64,000 nt of DNA from the NCBI GenBank assembly GCA_963281155.1, contig CAUJLY010000006.1, positions 2,852,001 to 2,916,000 of the forward strand, written 5' to 3'. Below, piece by piece: positions 49,120 through 61,585 of this stretch. The DNA is from Rhabditophanes sp. KR3021 (lineage: Eukaryota > Nematoda > Chromadorea > Rhabditida > Alloionematidae). A program made the translations under genes and the position numbers. Below the pieces are notes generated by a model. It saw nothing but the letters and a program-made list of their open reading frames with translations. It was not told the DNA's origin and ran no database searches. Numbering within the stretch: the stretch's first letter is position 1; every line of letters begins with the position of its first letter.

Positions 49120-50545
49120 TTAGACTTTGGGAATAATATCATTTTCTGGAGGAGCAAAAGCTAATCGTTGTAAGTCAGAAAAGGAAGGAATTCTATTTTC
49201 TTCGAGCTTATTTTCTTTGGGACTTTTGTATTTTGATGATGTCTTTTTTGGTCTCTTATTTGAATGATGCAAATTCATTTCTTCTTTACTCATTTTCATG
49301 TTCGATAAATGCTGAACGGGTGGATGGTTACTTAATGCGTTTGAGCCGTTGGTATGTAACAGCTAAAATAATGTTTATTAGTCTATTTTTGCTATATTAC
49401 CTTGATTTCGTCTTTTAGTGACTCAACATATACTGGCGGAACTTGATTATGTAATTTATCCACAATTAAATCACCGATTTCCACATTTCTATCTAAAATA
49501 TAATTAAACTCAAAGTCTTCATCATCTGCTCCAAAAGGAAACATTAAATCTTCTCCTACTTTAAGCCATCCAACGTAAAACAAGAACTGGAGGGTTGTAA
49601 ACCGAAAACACAAATGATTAGCTGATTTTAATTTATTCTAAACAAACCATGGAAAATAAAGGTCAATTATTTCACCATTTTCATTTTTAGAGGGAAATTG
49701 TCGGCCAATTAAAGCAAATGCAAAATATCCATACACAGATATAGATGCCACTTGAGTATACACCAGTGGAATCGTGATCCAATCATATATAAATAAACCA
49801 AAAAACCCGGCTCTATAACTTTCCAACGCATCCAACAACACTCGTAACTCATTTGTATGAGATAATGTTCCCTTTTCATAGCACCTAACCAACATTGTTT
49901 GAATCCAATTTAATGGCACAAACCACTTTTTGTGAGGATCAATTTTAACCTCAATATCCTGAAACATCGCTAATTCTTCTTTTGTCATTAATCCACTATA
50001 CAGCAAGTGTTCATCTGTCGGATATCTTTTCAATACCCTTAACGAGATGCTCCTCCATGCTAAAACGGATGTCAAAGTACAGTAACGGGCAATAGTCTTT
50101 CGAATAATTGTTGTTTCAGGCTAAAATAAATGACCACTTCATTTTCTTTATCATTTAAAACGTACATCTTTTCCTCTAATTAAAGCAGATATATTGAACA
50201 GCAAATGATCTGGCCAACTAATTAATTGACATTGCTCCCACCATCTCTTAACTACCATGCCAACATAAAAACCTAACAAAAAGGTAAGTGGAATTTCATG
50301 TAGCCATTCGTCAAATAAAGTGATATATTTCATAAAAGTATTCTGCTGCGGCAGTGTCAATCCAAACCTATGGCGAAAATTATAATAAGTTACAATTTAC
50401 ATAACCACTTTACTTACCTATATACAATGTTGATAATATAATAAAAAACTAAGAATAATAATAGATGTTTCCAAATAGCCTTCCAGAGAGAACCCCGCCA
50501 TCTGACCAGCAATTTTAAAAATTGATCCGAATAGGAAATAGTCAT
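49120..50545 (-). CDS. Bestrophin-family anion channel, one intron with a non-canonical acceptor
   Basis: Five exons (50545-50418, 50367-50166, 50120-49648, 49602-49401, 49362-49120) give about 415 residues. Bestrophins are pentameric Ca2+-gated chloride channels of the plasma membrane. Visible marks: the conserved N-terminus MTISYS, the WRGS motif, the pore-neck region [11 protein letters not shown] followed by [42 protein letters not shown], and the acidic Ca2+-clasp region [10 protein letters not shown]. The last exon is a basic, low-complexity tail. Introns are GT-AG, 38-51 nt, except the third (49647-49603). There the reading frame requires a junction that leaves CG instead of AG at the acceptor (tgttttcg before GTTTACAACC), and no AG in reach gives an open frame. 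Either a base is missing from a normal TTTTCAG, or splicing here is impaired. Confidence 0.92.
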
Positions 50546-53228
50546 TTTTGAGCTTTTTAAGTATTGATATTGTTCACCCAAAATATCTAGATTCTGTATC
50601 AGTCTCTTTGAATCAGCATTGCTTACATAAATTACTTCCGTAATATATGTGGTGCCAAAGAGCTAATATTTAAGAACAAACTAAAAATAGTATCTCAGAA
50701 TAATACTTATTTAATGTTTATCTAAATTGAATAATAGCTTAAATAAGTAATTTTTTAAATCAGGCAAAGAAACACAAAATTAATGATTGTACGTCTCGTA
50801 ATAGATAAATCACTTTAAATTTTAATAAAAAACTGTGTAGATATTAAACAGACAAAAGATGGGAAAACATAGAATGTGATAATGCTTTCAAAACAATTTT
50901 TTGTTAATATAAGGTTTTGGCAACAAGAAGCAGTAATTGTGAGGATGTGTGGCAAAATAGATTAAAATTACATTCTCTAGCTGGAAGGGTTTTTGAGCAA
51001 AAAATGACTAGTCTGCCATTTATTATCTAAGCGAGGTAATATTTTCATCTATAATTACCTTAATACACATATTTTTCTATACAATCCGATTTGTTTTTGA
51101 AAGCAAACCATCCTAAAAACAAACAAAAAATTGGGATATTCATGAAGATTCTTCAATAAGTCTTCATAAGCATATTATTATTATTGTTATTTAAATGAAT
51201 ATCGTTTAATAAGGCTTATGGCTTTCATAGGAGGATGATATTTATGATTTAAACACAAAGCGGACGGCTCTCACTTTATTATGTCTTTTAAGATAACAAT
51301 AAAAAGCCGAATGGTGTAAAGATTATAAAAATAAGGTTATTATTCAAAAATCAAACAAGAAACAAAGTTAATTCAATTGAATAAATGTATTTCACTGAGA
51401 TATGTATTTATAACACAATTTAATTAGTAAGAGGTATAAAACTATCTTTTATACACTATATTTTAGCCGTAATAATGAAATTAAAATTTCGAACGATTTC
51501 TCGTAAGACAGGCGTTAAGAGCATCAACATTGCAATTTTAGTTGTTACTATTCAATCTTTAATTGTCACTCTCGGTTTAAAAATAAAATTGAGTCAAGTA
51601 AAGTAACACAGGTAAATAATAAACATTTATAATCAAAAATTCATTATTCAAATTGCACACATTTTAATTAATAAAATCAATTAATGGCTTTGTAGCAAAA
51701 TAATTTATACGATCAAATGATATAAGATCAGATTGAAGGAAAATTGTATAATATATTTTATCAGATATATTATTAATACTAAAAAATTAAATGATTACGT
51801 GCATTAAGTATTCACCTAGTTAAATGAATGGCTATTAGACAATATAATACCAATGCCTCTTTAGATATTTGTGTCTTCGGCTACGTTCAAGTTTTTGCCT
51901 TTTAATTTTGCCAAATTACCTCATTAATATTATCTACTTTGTTTATTAAGAATATGTCTTTGCAACGAGGCTTTGTATATAAATTAAACGTTGAACTACC
52001 AACATCCTAAGCTTAATTCAGCAGACCAACATGTGTAAATTTGTGTAATATGAACTAATATAAACTAATACAAATTAATCTGAACTAATATAAATTGATA
52101 TAATTAATGTAAATATTTTCCTTATCAATAATAAATTTTTATTCAATTAAACACTTCTTCAATTCCAACATTAATCTTTCAATGTGACAATAGCTATTTA
52201 TGTTTTATTTTGAGTTTAACAATTAATCATATCAAATGATCATTTAATTTGAATGTATAATCTTATGTCAAATACCATATGTATTTATTTTAATTAATCT
52301 GGGATTACAAAAATGCAGTTTGGCCTGGTATAAGTAACGTTTTGAATTACAAGAAATGCAGTTTTGGTTGGAATAAGTAACATTTTTGATTACAAAAAAC
52401 GCCGTTTTCTTTGGTATAAGTAACATTTTTGGATTATTTGTGAAACATTATACTAGGATATTATCTTTAATTAAAATCGGTTTTACTTATATACCCATTA
52501 CTGCCCTCGCAGTTGTTTTTTAAATTGCATTCGAGACATTTAAAGATAATGAATTGAAAGGGGAGATATGATTTGAAAAGCTTTTAACTTGCTAATAAAG
52601 TTTTTATTGTTAAACTATGATGTGATTTGGAGTCAGATTGGAAAGTGTAAGTTCCATTAAATAGTTGTTCAACTATACATTTAGAACATAATTAAAGCAT
52701 CGTAAAGAGTATAATTTAAAAATTAACCTACACCTTATAATCTTATACAAATGTCCAATTTTTCAAGAAATATTATCCTTTCTTAAAATAGAAAGGTTCC
52801 ACCAAATTACATTAATTTTTATTTGAAGATTATTAATAATAAGCAAGGTAAGGCAAAAGTTGTAGCAATTAGCCTCTTCTAAATTACAGCACTAACTTTT
52901 TTGGTGGTGATAATGGGGTTTGCAAAAAATCGCACTCTATTTTTTCTCTCTTTAAGATATCATTTATGGAGTTTGGCTTTAAGTATATACTCAAACTGCC
53001 AGTGTTAACGAGGAAAAAAGACCTGCCCTAATACTAATTAATTGTAACACATTTTCGGCAGACAAATATGATTTTGTAGCACAGAACAACCCATAAAATA
53101 GTAATGGACATTTAAAAAGAGGGAGGAATGGTTTTGATCACATACATTTAATCAACTTAAACCACAATTGTGTTTCTTGTTTGTTAATTTAGGTTAATAA
53201 TTATTTAGAAGTTTGTGAGTTTTTAATA
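50546..53228. other. AT-rich intergenic DNA with a small tandem repeat
   Basis: No gene seen. At about 52025-52115 the motif 'aactaatataaa' recurs imperfectly. A clearer three-copy repeat at 52304-52434 is listed separately. Confidence 0.45.
52304..52434. repeat. Three-copy tandem repeat, unit about 42 bp
   Basis: Three consecutive units each begin with attacaa(a/g)aa, followed by gc(a/c)gtttt-like DNA, then (g/t)g(g/t)(t/a)ataagtaac(g/a)ttttt. The copies differ by a few bases. It is a minisatellite-like array without coding potential. Confidence 0.75.
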
Positions 53229-53240
53229 TTCTATTTTTAG
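53229..53240 (+). promoter_or_regulatory. 3' splice acceptor before the ATG at 53273
   Basis: The sequence ttctatttttag is a strong acceptor 32 nt before the start codon of the next exon. It fits a trans-splice site or a 5'UTR intron. Confidence 0.4.
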
Positions 53241-53272
53241 ATTGAGAAATACTACTGTGACAACATACTAAC

Positions 53273-53620
53273 ATGAGTAAGGTGCTTAAGAAGGTTTTGA
53301 ACAAGTCTTTGAGATCTGAGGAGGGAAAATCCAGACGTAAAGCTGAACGTCCAAAGCTTCCCAACCTCCGAATTCCAACTGAGAGTGTCACTCTAACTGG
53401 GGATCCTGGCTTTCCTTCACCTGACAAGTGGGATGCTCTCATTGATGTTTTGATGATTGAAACCTTTGGGCAAGATAATGGTGAAGGAGATCAAAAAGAA
53501 TCAACTCCACCACGTAATTCTGCTGATGGTGCACCATCACGTCGACCAACCCTAGGTTTATCAAAATGGCCTGCTTTTGTTTCCTCAAAACGACCTGCTT
53601 CTAGTTCATCAAGAAGAGAG
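53273..53620 (+). CDS. First coding exon of an unrecognised gene
   Basis: The exon runs from ATG 53273 to a strong donor (GAGAG then gtaagtattc) at 53620 and encodes 116 residues. The protein is basic at the start (KVLKKVLNKSLR), then has a Pro-containing stretch (LPNLRIPTESVTLTGDPG) and ends Ser/Arg/Pro-rich. Base composition is clearly less AT-rich than the flanks, and the acceptor upstream plus donor downstream support a real exon. If unspliced, the frame would run on to a stop at 53725. I could not find the following exons before rab-3, and I recognise no family. Confidence 0.6.
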
Positions 53621-56600
53621 GTAAGTATTCACAGTAAAATTGAATTAGAACTTATAATATCAAGTTACAACTTATATTATGATTGCTTTTTTGATGTGCG
53701 CATTGAAACTCGATACCAGCATTAAAATTTTGAAAGAAGCTAATCTTTTTTAAAAATATATATCCTTATTGTACGTTTCTTTTTATTAACTATAAATTTC
53801 AATATTTATAGTCAAACAAAAGGAAATCTACTGTTAATTTCATTTTATCTATCTCCTTTCAATTCATTATAAAAACCAAATCTTAAATTAGCGGTGGATA
53901 TTTTTTATGATATAAGTTTTGTTATTCAAAACTGAGGTTCTAAGATAGGAAATATACCTTTTTATATTTTTTAATATCTTTTCAATACCCATTTTATTCC
54001 CTTTTAATAGTTTTTTTAAAGTGTTTGAGGGTTAACATTACTTTTTAACTACACTTTCGATTTAGTATTAAGGTAATTCGAAAATTTACAAGCGTAACAA
54101 AGTCGTTATTCAAAAAAGTAGGTGTAATTTAATGGTTTAGTTACATTGGCGCCAATTTAGCAAAAAACTGCTATTAGCTACCACAAAAAATGGTCTATTA
54201 CATTTTAAGATGCATATGTGTTAGATGTTTGTATCCTTGAGTCCCAGAACAAAAAAAGTTTGATGCAGTGTGACTACTTTTTAAACATTGGTTTATTATT
54301 CATCCGTAGAAGGAAGACATTCCCTTGCATGAGTTATTCTGAAAGATAAAGCCATTTTGAAAAAATGATTACTTTCTAAATTATTTATCTCCATGTCAGG
54401 CATCATCGCAAATAAGTAAGGTTTGACGACGATGGACGATAAATGACTGGAAATGTCGACGAAGTCTTTCCACTACGCTTAAACCTACGAATGTATACAG
54501 TTCATAACGTAATATCTCGTTTTACTTCTCCATCCTAATCCTATATTTAAAGTTATGGCGTGTCAAAATAACTTTGTTGTGTGATTTATTCGCCGTCAAT
54601 TACTCTCTCTAGAGACCTTTTTCTCTATATATTTAATTCCAAACATCCTTTTTCTACCCTAGTACAAGGTCATCGTATGGATCTTTTTGGCCACTGGCGC
54701 AAGATGCACAGGGCCAAAGTTAAAATACACTAAAATTGTTATTTAACAAGAACTGAGAGGTTATTAAAGCAATTGTGGTACCAACGCTTTTGTCTCATTT
54801 ATTCTATATACCAACAAACCCCACTAACAATCTTCCATTACTTTCGAGTAAGCACTTTTTCCATACGTCTACATTAAACGAAAGGCAAAAGCTTTTTTAA
54901 AAGGCAACTCATTATTTTTAATTAACGTACTTTTAGACACATCCATTTTATTATCCCTTATTATTTGGTTGTGCTAATTATGTGTAATTTGTATTTCTTA
55001 ATAAATCACAAAAAATACGTATTTTATTATCAAGATATTTATTATAACTCTTTTGTTTGGTAAGTTCTTCCGTTACGTTCACTGAATATTTAATACATAA
55101 ATATTATCAACACATCACATTCAAACATAAATACATAGCCTCATTCAGAAACAATTTTTATGCACTGAGCTTATGTCAGATATATAGGAAGAAGGATTGT
55201 ATTTACACCATACATTTTGTTTGTCGTCTATTAGAAAGGCGATATTTAAATTTCAAATAAGTTCAAGCACACATTTTGCTTTGAAGCTAATGTATATCTT
55301 TAACATATATTATTGTAATCTGAAATTGCATTAACAACTTATCCTCAAATGAGTTGAGAACAAATTTAAAGCTCAATATATTTGTATGCTTAATTCTTGT
55401 CTTAACTAACAATACCCATAAACTTTTATAATATTTTTTGCTTAAACTCAGCTTATTTGTTTTGACCAAATATAAATGGTTTGCTTGATATATGGTTTAT
55501 ATTTTCTGTATATGATTAATATGGTCTATGTGTGGTCGTCTATACCCTTTTTTGGTCTATTCCTAATTCTTACCCACAAAAGTTTCTATCTTTGCAAGCC
55601 AATTGTACATACATAGACTTTTATCTCAAATATGTAGATAACGCAATTGCATACGCCGTAGATACATTGGAAAGCACTGCATCCATGATGTTGCTAAAGG
55701 GGGAGGTTGAAGAAACACTTTAAAACTACATACTTTGCAATAATACTGGGCCTTAGTAGTAGTCGTTGTAGTAGCGCTTTTATATTCCTAGACCCAATAA
55801 CCATAAAAGGAGAAAACTATTACAGAGATTCTCTCCTCTTTGAGAGCCACTACCATTATTTTATACATCAAAATATTTCACAGTATTTTCAATAAAGCAA
55901 GCTTTATAGTTCCCTTCCACTATTGATAACTTATTCTTTTATATTCTATTTTTATTTATTTTGTTGTGCCAGACCAGGACGCAACATACAAATTTAGCTT
56001 TGAGATTAGGTTCTTTAATCTCATATCACTAAGAGAGAAAAAAGGCAAAAATAGATGCCCACCCAATCTTATTCTTTTTATCCTAAAACGCTAGTTTACT
56101 CTTTCTCATTTGATATCATATTTTACCAAATCAACCACTAACATTTAAAAAAAGATTATCCATGGTACAAAAAGTATTGCATTTGTATACAACAATATAG
56201 AATATATTTTTTAGTATAATTTTTGGTATATATGTTAGTCTTTCAGGCAAACGCCAAATAACTTTTTGCATCAAATCCTTGCCTAATCTATTTTCGATAT
56301 CCTGTAAAATTTAATTTATGTTTATTAAAAAGTATTTATAAGCAAATTGCATATATGTATACATCTATCTGTATACATATCATCCTTTTTATAGTGGTAT
56401 CATCTACTGACGACTACTTTCTTAACAATGACATTTTGTCTTGACGAGTGTGCCTATCTTTGGATAAACAAAGCTTGAATTGCGAAGTTTGTGTGTTAAG
56501 TTTATTGAAAATCATTAAAACAAGCTCGCGCCAAAATTTGAATGTAACGTTCTGTATAAATATATGTGTGCAATATTATTGATAATAATCTGTCATGCAG

Positions 56601-56757
56601 ACCCGTTGCTTGACTTTCTCAATTAAAAAGTCGCATCATCATACTCTTCTTTTTGTTAATTTGAGATTGATGGGGCTGATATAGAGAAAAGAAACGTTTA
56701 AACGATTAAAACTATGTAAAAATATGCGTATATGCAAGTGTAATAATATTTAAAAAC
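53621..56757. other. Large gap between orphan exon and rab-3
   Basis: Downstream exons of the 53273 gene and alternative first exons or promoters of rab-3 should lie here, but I could not identify them. Frames at 55057-55260, 55532-55723 and 55707-55895 (+) show no family signal. Confidence 0.4.
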
Positions 56758-56769
56758 TAAACTCTTCAG
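56758..56769 (+). promoter_or_regulatory. 3' splice acceptor directly before the rab-3 start codon
   Basis: The sequence ctaaactcttcag abuts the ATG with no spacer. It must be either a trans-splice site or the end of a 5'UTR intron, or the boundary of an alternative N-terminal exon. Confidence 0.6.
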
Positions 56770-57533
<764 letters not shown>

Positions 57534-58044
57534 AGAATAGCGTCACCACTCATGCTTTACAAACAACACCCCAAACATCCACTTTTTATGATGCATTCGA
57601 ACATTTTACATACATACACTTAAACCCCCAGCAAAATTGAACTTCTAAGGTTCGAATGCGACAAAGCAAACTTTTTGTCGGATAGTATATTATTCACCTA
57701 TACAATATTACAATGTCACAATATTCCAATATTGCAGTATAACAATGCATAACAACATATAACAATATACATAGTTGATTTCTCTAATTTTGTATTTTTG
57801 ATTTCTCATCATCACATCCATTAGATTTATCTAATTCACTTGAAAACATACTCTGTAGTATCATTAAAAAGTAAATCTATTTGCAATAACAGTGCTATTT
57901 AAAAGTTATGTAATTGACTTATAATTGTCAAGTTGTGACAATAGAATGGACCTGAATATAAATATATGACGATATAACAAATATTCCTTTTTATTAAAAA
58001 TAGATATATTAAATTTGTATGTGAAACAAAATAAATAAAATAGT
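57534..58044. other. Convergent 3' flanks of rab-3 and dymeclin
   Basis: The two genes converge here. A minus-strand AATAAA at 57990-57995 lies about 50 nt past the dymeclin stop. Around 57690-57770 there is a run of short repeats of the type 'acaata(t/c)' that marks low-complexity DNA. Confidence 0.5.
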
Positions 58045-60218
58045 TTACGATTGTTGTGCATTGAATAGGAGTATGGAGTTTGGCTTGAAGTAAATTCCCG
58101 AATAGGAAACAATTAATCTCCAGATGTAGGGGATGAAAAAGCCGGATGTGTTTTCGTCTTCGACGTAATTGAATTTCAGGTCGGGGAACTTTTTGAGACG
58201 GTCTGTTGGCCAGGTGAGGGAGTGGATGTCTATTGCTTTTAAAATATCTTCAACAGACATATCGTTGATGTCTCCGAGTTTGAGGGAAAAATGGTTGATA
58301 ACGGCAAAGATATTATCCGACAAATCTTGGAACATCGGATGATCTCTAAAAGTATCAAATACTTCTCTTCTATAAAGCATGTAATAAATGAGATGAGGGT
58401 TGCTTCGTAAATTGTTACACAAGCATGTATTAATCATCTCTAAGATTGTTCTGATACCTTCTTCTAAGGCAGTAATGTCATGATGGAAACCAATCATGTT
58501 CTCATTCTCCTCATCTTCCGTCATTTCCTCCTGCATTTGTCTTACGGAATGAATAAGTTTGATGTGCCTTTTCATCATGACAATCAAAATTGATGTTAGT
58601 TTATGACACACAAATGGGTCCAAATTCTTAAAACTACTAGACATGTTAGCTAGAGCAGCAAGACAATTTGTATGTAGGTATCGATCCCTTGTCTTGAGTG
58701 TATTCATATGAATAACTTTAATAATAACCAAGGTTATCAGACCTCCCAAGGAAATCTCTCTGATAGTCTTGAATGGCAAGTACCAATTGACTTCTTTAAT
58801 AAAAGACTCATGTATAATTTTGACAAAGAAATCATCCTCAGTTAAGATTAAAATTACTATTAAAGACAGATAAATATGGTGGCTCTTCCTTAATACTGAG
58901 ACAGGCTCATCGATCACATGAATTGCCGCGTCATCGGCAAAGCTTTCATTTGGGAATCTTTTGTTTTCGTAATCTGCCCCATTCAAGACTTTCAATACAG
59001 GAACTACTAAATTTTCCAAATTAATTCGTGACAGTACAAAGTTTTTGAAGCCCATATTTTTATGCAAAAGCATGTACAATAGAAGCATTGCGGATTGCTT
59101 GTGAACTAATTTGCACAGCTGATTGTAAAGTAAGGCATAATCCAGCCTAAAGAATTTTTCCACGTCCATACTGGAGGATATTTCCTGTGAATTTGAAAAT
59201 TTCTCTAAAGCTAACAAGTAAGCATTTTCAGTCCCATTTGATGGTTTACGGCAGACCAAATATAACAATAAAGAACAGCTCAAAGATGACAGCGATATTT
59301 CTTTATCTTGAACATCTGATGACGAAAAAGGATCGTTTGCGTTTGTTTCTGAGTCTGCAGAGGGTGTAAAGGTATCAACAACTGATCTGTAAATAGCAAA
59401 ACCGAATGATAACACTAGACTTTGTGGTTTTTCGGCTTCGTGACGTTGGCGGGCACTGTCAGAGTACGACAAATATTGAGTGTGATTCAGGAAATTATTG
59501 AACAAATTCTCGGTTATTTTGTTTGCAATTAAGGAGTTCTCGTCTGAAAACAGATACTTTGAGAAGATGGATGTTGTGTGTGCATTATTCGAAAACAATT
59601 CTGAGCCCAGCAAAGCAAGTATAGTTCGTATTATTTCTACATGAAGACCAAAACTGAATTCGTTGACAGGCACTGTAACTAAAACTCTCAGTAAAATTGA
59701 AACTAACTCATCCGACAAATTTTCATACTTGGCATCGTCGTCAAAGGGGCTTTCGTATCCTTCTTCGCCTGAGTCAGCATTTAACACATCATGCAAAAAG
59801 GTGTCTTCTTTTTCATTGATAAAGAAAGTAAAGATGTGCCTCAAAATTAATAAGGCGTTAGAAGTATGTTGGACATAATACTTGTCTTGTGTTAACTCCT
59901 CATTACTAAATTCATATGCTCTCCGAAGAAACACATTGACAAGTGTGATGACATTGTTATTTTTTTGACAGTTATTGAAAATATCTTGGCTTAGATCTTT
60001 AAAATGATTCGCAAATTGAAATACTTGATCTCTAAAAATGCATACGTCATCAATATATATTATAGAACTTACTTCAGACATTCATCCACATGGTAATCAA
60101 AATTAAACAACTTATTCCAATAAGGATCATTGCTACTGATTTTTTCCTCTGATCCAATTTTACTCAGCAACGCCAAAACCTCATCCGATGGCCTAGCTGC
60201 ACTAATTGTAGCACCCAT
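58045..60218 (-). CDS. Dymeclin (Golgi organisation and trafficking)
   Basis: Two exons, 60218-60073 and 60031-58045, join in phase through a 41-nt GT-AG intron and give 710 residues (human DYM is 669). Dymeclin is a peripheral Golgi protein required for Golgi structure and protein traffic. Family marks are the N-myristoylation start MGATIS, then ISSNDPYWNKLFNF near residue 33, the block LLYMLLHKNMGFKNFVLSR, LTEDDFFVKIIHE, REISLGGLITLVIIKVI, the highly conserved RDRYLHTNCLAALANMS near residue 500, and the C-terminal DRLKKFPDLKFNYVEDE followed by FFIPYIWRLI. I choose the second ATG of the open frame because only it gives the glycine-2 start; an acceptor (caattttag) 5 nt upstream of that ATG supports this. 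HID-1, a distant relative with a similar myristoylated start, was considered but fits less well. Confidence 0.95.
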
Positions 60219-61154
60219 AACACTAAAATTGACGATAAAACACGTGGAATGATTTTTGTTTAATGAATACGTATTCAATTAAATAAAACAGAATTCTAGA
60301 GAACAGTATGGCCATTCAAAGAACACAGATGATAAAATAAACTAATACAGACATTTACGCACACTGTCAGGTTGTATTAAATTGATAAAGCTTTTAAGGG
60401 AGTTTTGGTGGGGTGCAAGCATAGTCTCAAAACGAGATTTAAGTTTATTATGTGGTACAACGATATTTTGATTATCTGCTGTTGACCTCCTTTATCATCT
60501 TGATTGTCAAAACACTAAATAAAAACAGATGACACATAACCAGACAACTCCACAAAGTAATAGAGAATTTGGTATTTGATAAAAAAGCGACAATAAAAAG
60601 GAGGTATGGCTCATTTATTATTTTTAATTGATTCTTGCTTATCAAATATCACTTTTTAAAAACGTGCACGAATTTGGAGGTGCATATCAAATACAAACAA
60701 AATTTTTAATAGTATGTTTGCGAAGTATAATTTAACATCATTAAATTGTTTTTTAAAACACCACAATTCATAAGAATAAACAGCCTTTATTATTCAGTCA
60801 ATGTTTAAGATCGCAGGAAGATATTTCCATAAAAACCAGATTTATTCTTAGCACACAGAAACAGCTAAATCTAAAACACAGAAAATAAACTTTTTTTGAT
60901 GATTTGTATCTGAAAATGACTGGTATCTTTTTTATACATTATGAAACATATAAACTATGCATGATCATAATACATTTTACTATGAGTACAAGTTTGTATT
61001 TTAATAAAGCATGTTTTGGACATGATGGATAATTTCTTGAATTATAAAGAATGGATAAATATACCTGCAGCATTTTATTGCTGCTTTATATGACCTGTTT
61101 TTGTGATTTGTATATAATGGATAATAATTATTCAATTTATCATACGTATTGACG
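60219..61154. other. Divergent spacer between dymeclin and the PLA2-like gene
   Basis: Probably holds the promoters of both genes. No coding or repeat signal recognised. Confidence 0.5.
60223..60233 (-). promoter_or_regulatory. 3' splice acceptor 5 nt before the dymeclin start
   Basis: The minus strand reads caattttag, then TGTT, then ATG. As at rab-3 and the CUT gene, this fits leader trans-splicing or a 5'UTR intron, and it rules out the more upstream in-frame ATG-like codons as the usual start. Confidence 0.5.
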
Positions 61155-61585
61155 ATGTTCACTAAGTCACTTTGTGTTGTTATCATTCTTCAGCTTGCTT
61201 CCATTGGATTTGGAATGAAATGTGGATCTAATAAATTCGAGGAGTTTTTTACTAATTCCATTCTCGACCTTAGTTGCAAGCCTAACAAGCATCTAATTAA
61301 TGACTGTTGTATCAAGCACGATCACTGTTATGATATTCAGAGACCACGAAAAGTTTGTGATACTAATCTCTGTAATTGCTTGAAGAAAGCTGCTCATGGA
61401 AATGCTATCTGCCTTTCTGTAAGTTAATAAACAAAATGATTTATAAAGTGTATTTTGTTTAGGTGGAAGTTCCCCAATTCTGCAACGTTGTTAATGTCTT
61501 CGGACAACCTGCCTACGACAATGCTGGAAAAGACAAGAAGAAGATGGCTAAAAAAGCAGCAGCCAAAAAACACAGAAAACATTAA
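61155..61585 (+). CDS. Small secreted phospholipase A2-like protein with basic tail
   Basis: Exons 61155-61418 and 61463-61585 join in phase 0 through a 44-nt GT-AG intron and give 128 residues. Residues 1-20 form a signal peptide (hydrophobic VVIILQLASIGFG), so the protein is exported. The core has the PLA2 helix motif DCCIKHDHCY with the His-Asp pair (H55, D56) and about ten cysteines for disulfides. The usual Ca2+-loop YGCxCG is not visible; the Cys-rich region before the helix is shortened, so catalytic activity is uncertain. This resembles the short PLA2-like family of nematodes. After a Gly/Ala linker the protein ends in a strongly basic tail rich in Lys (KKKMAKKAAAKKHRKH) that is not a family feature as I know it. 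Confidence 0.85.

Noticed and set aside
49638..49660. Normal AG acceptor at 49622 for the third bestrophin intron
   Set aside because: Using ttaaaatcag puts TAA in frame immediately after the junction and breaks a conserved stretch.
53194..53442. Minus-strand ORF over the exon at 53273
   Set aside because: The plus strand has acceptor, ATG, donor and a composition shift; the minus ORF has none of these.
57690..57770. acaata-type repeat run as a functional element
   Set aside because: It is ordinary low-complexity DNA in a 3' flank without a regular unit.
58045..60218. Identification as HID-1 rather than dymeclin
   Set aside because: Both are myristoylated Golgi proteins with similar starts, but the blocks around RDRYLHTNCLAALAN and DRLKKFPDLKF fit dymeclin closely.
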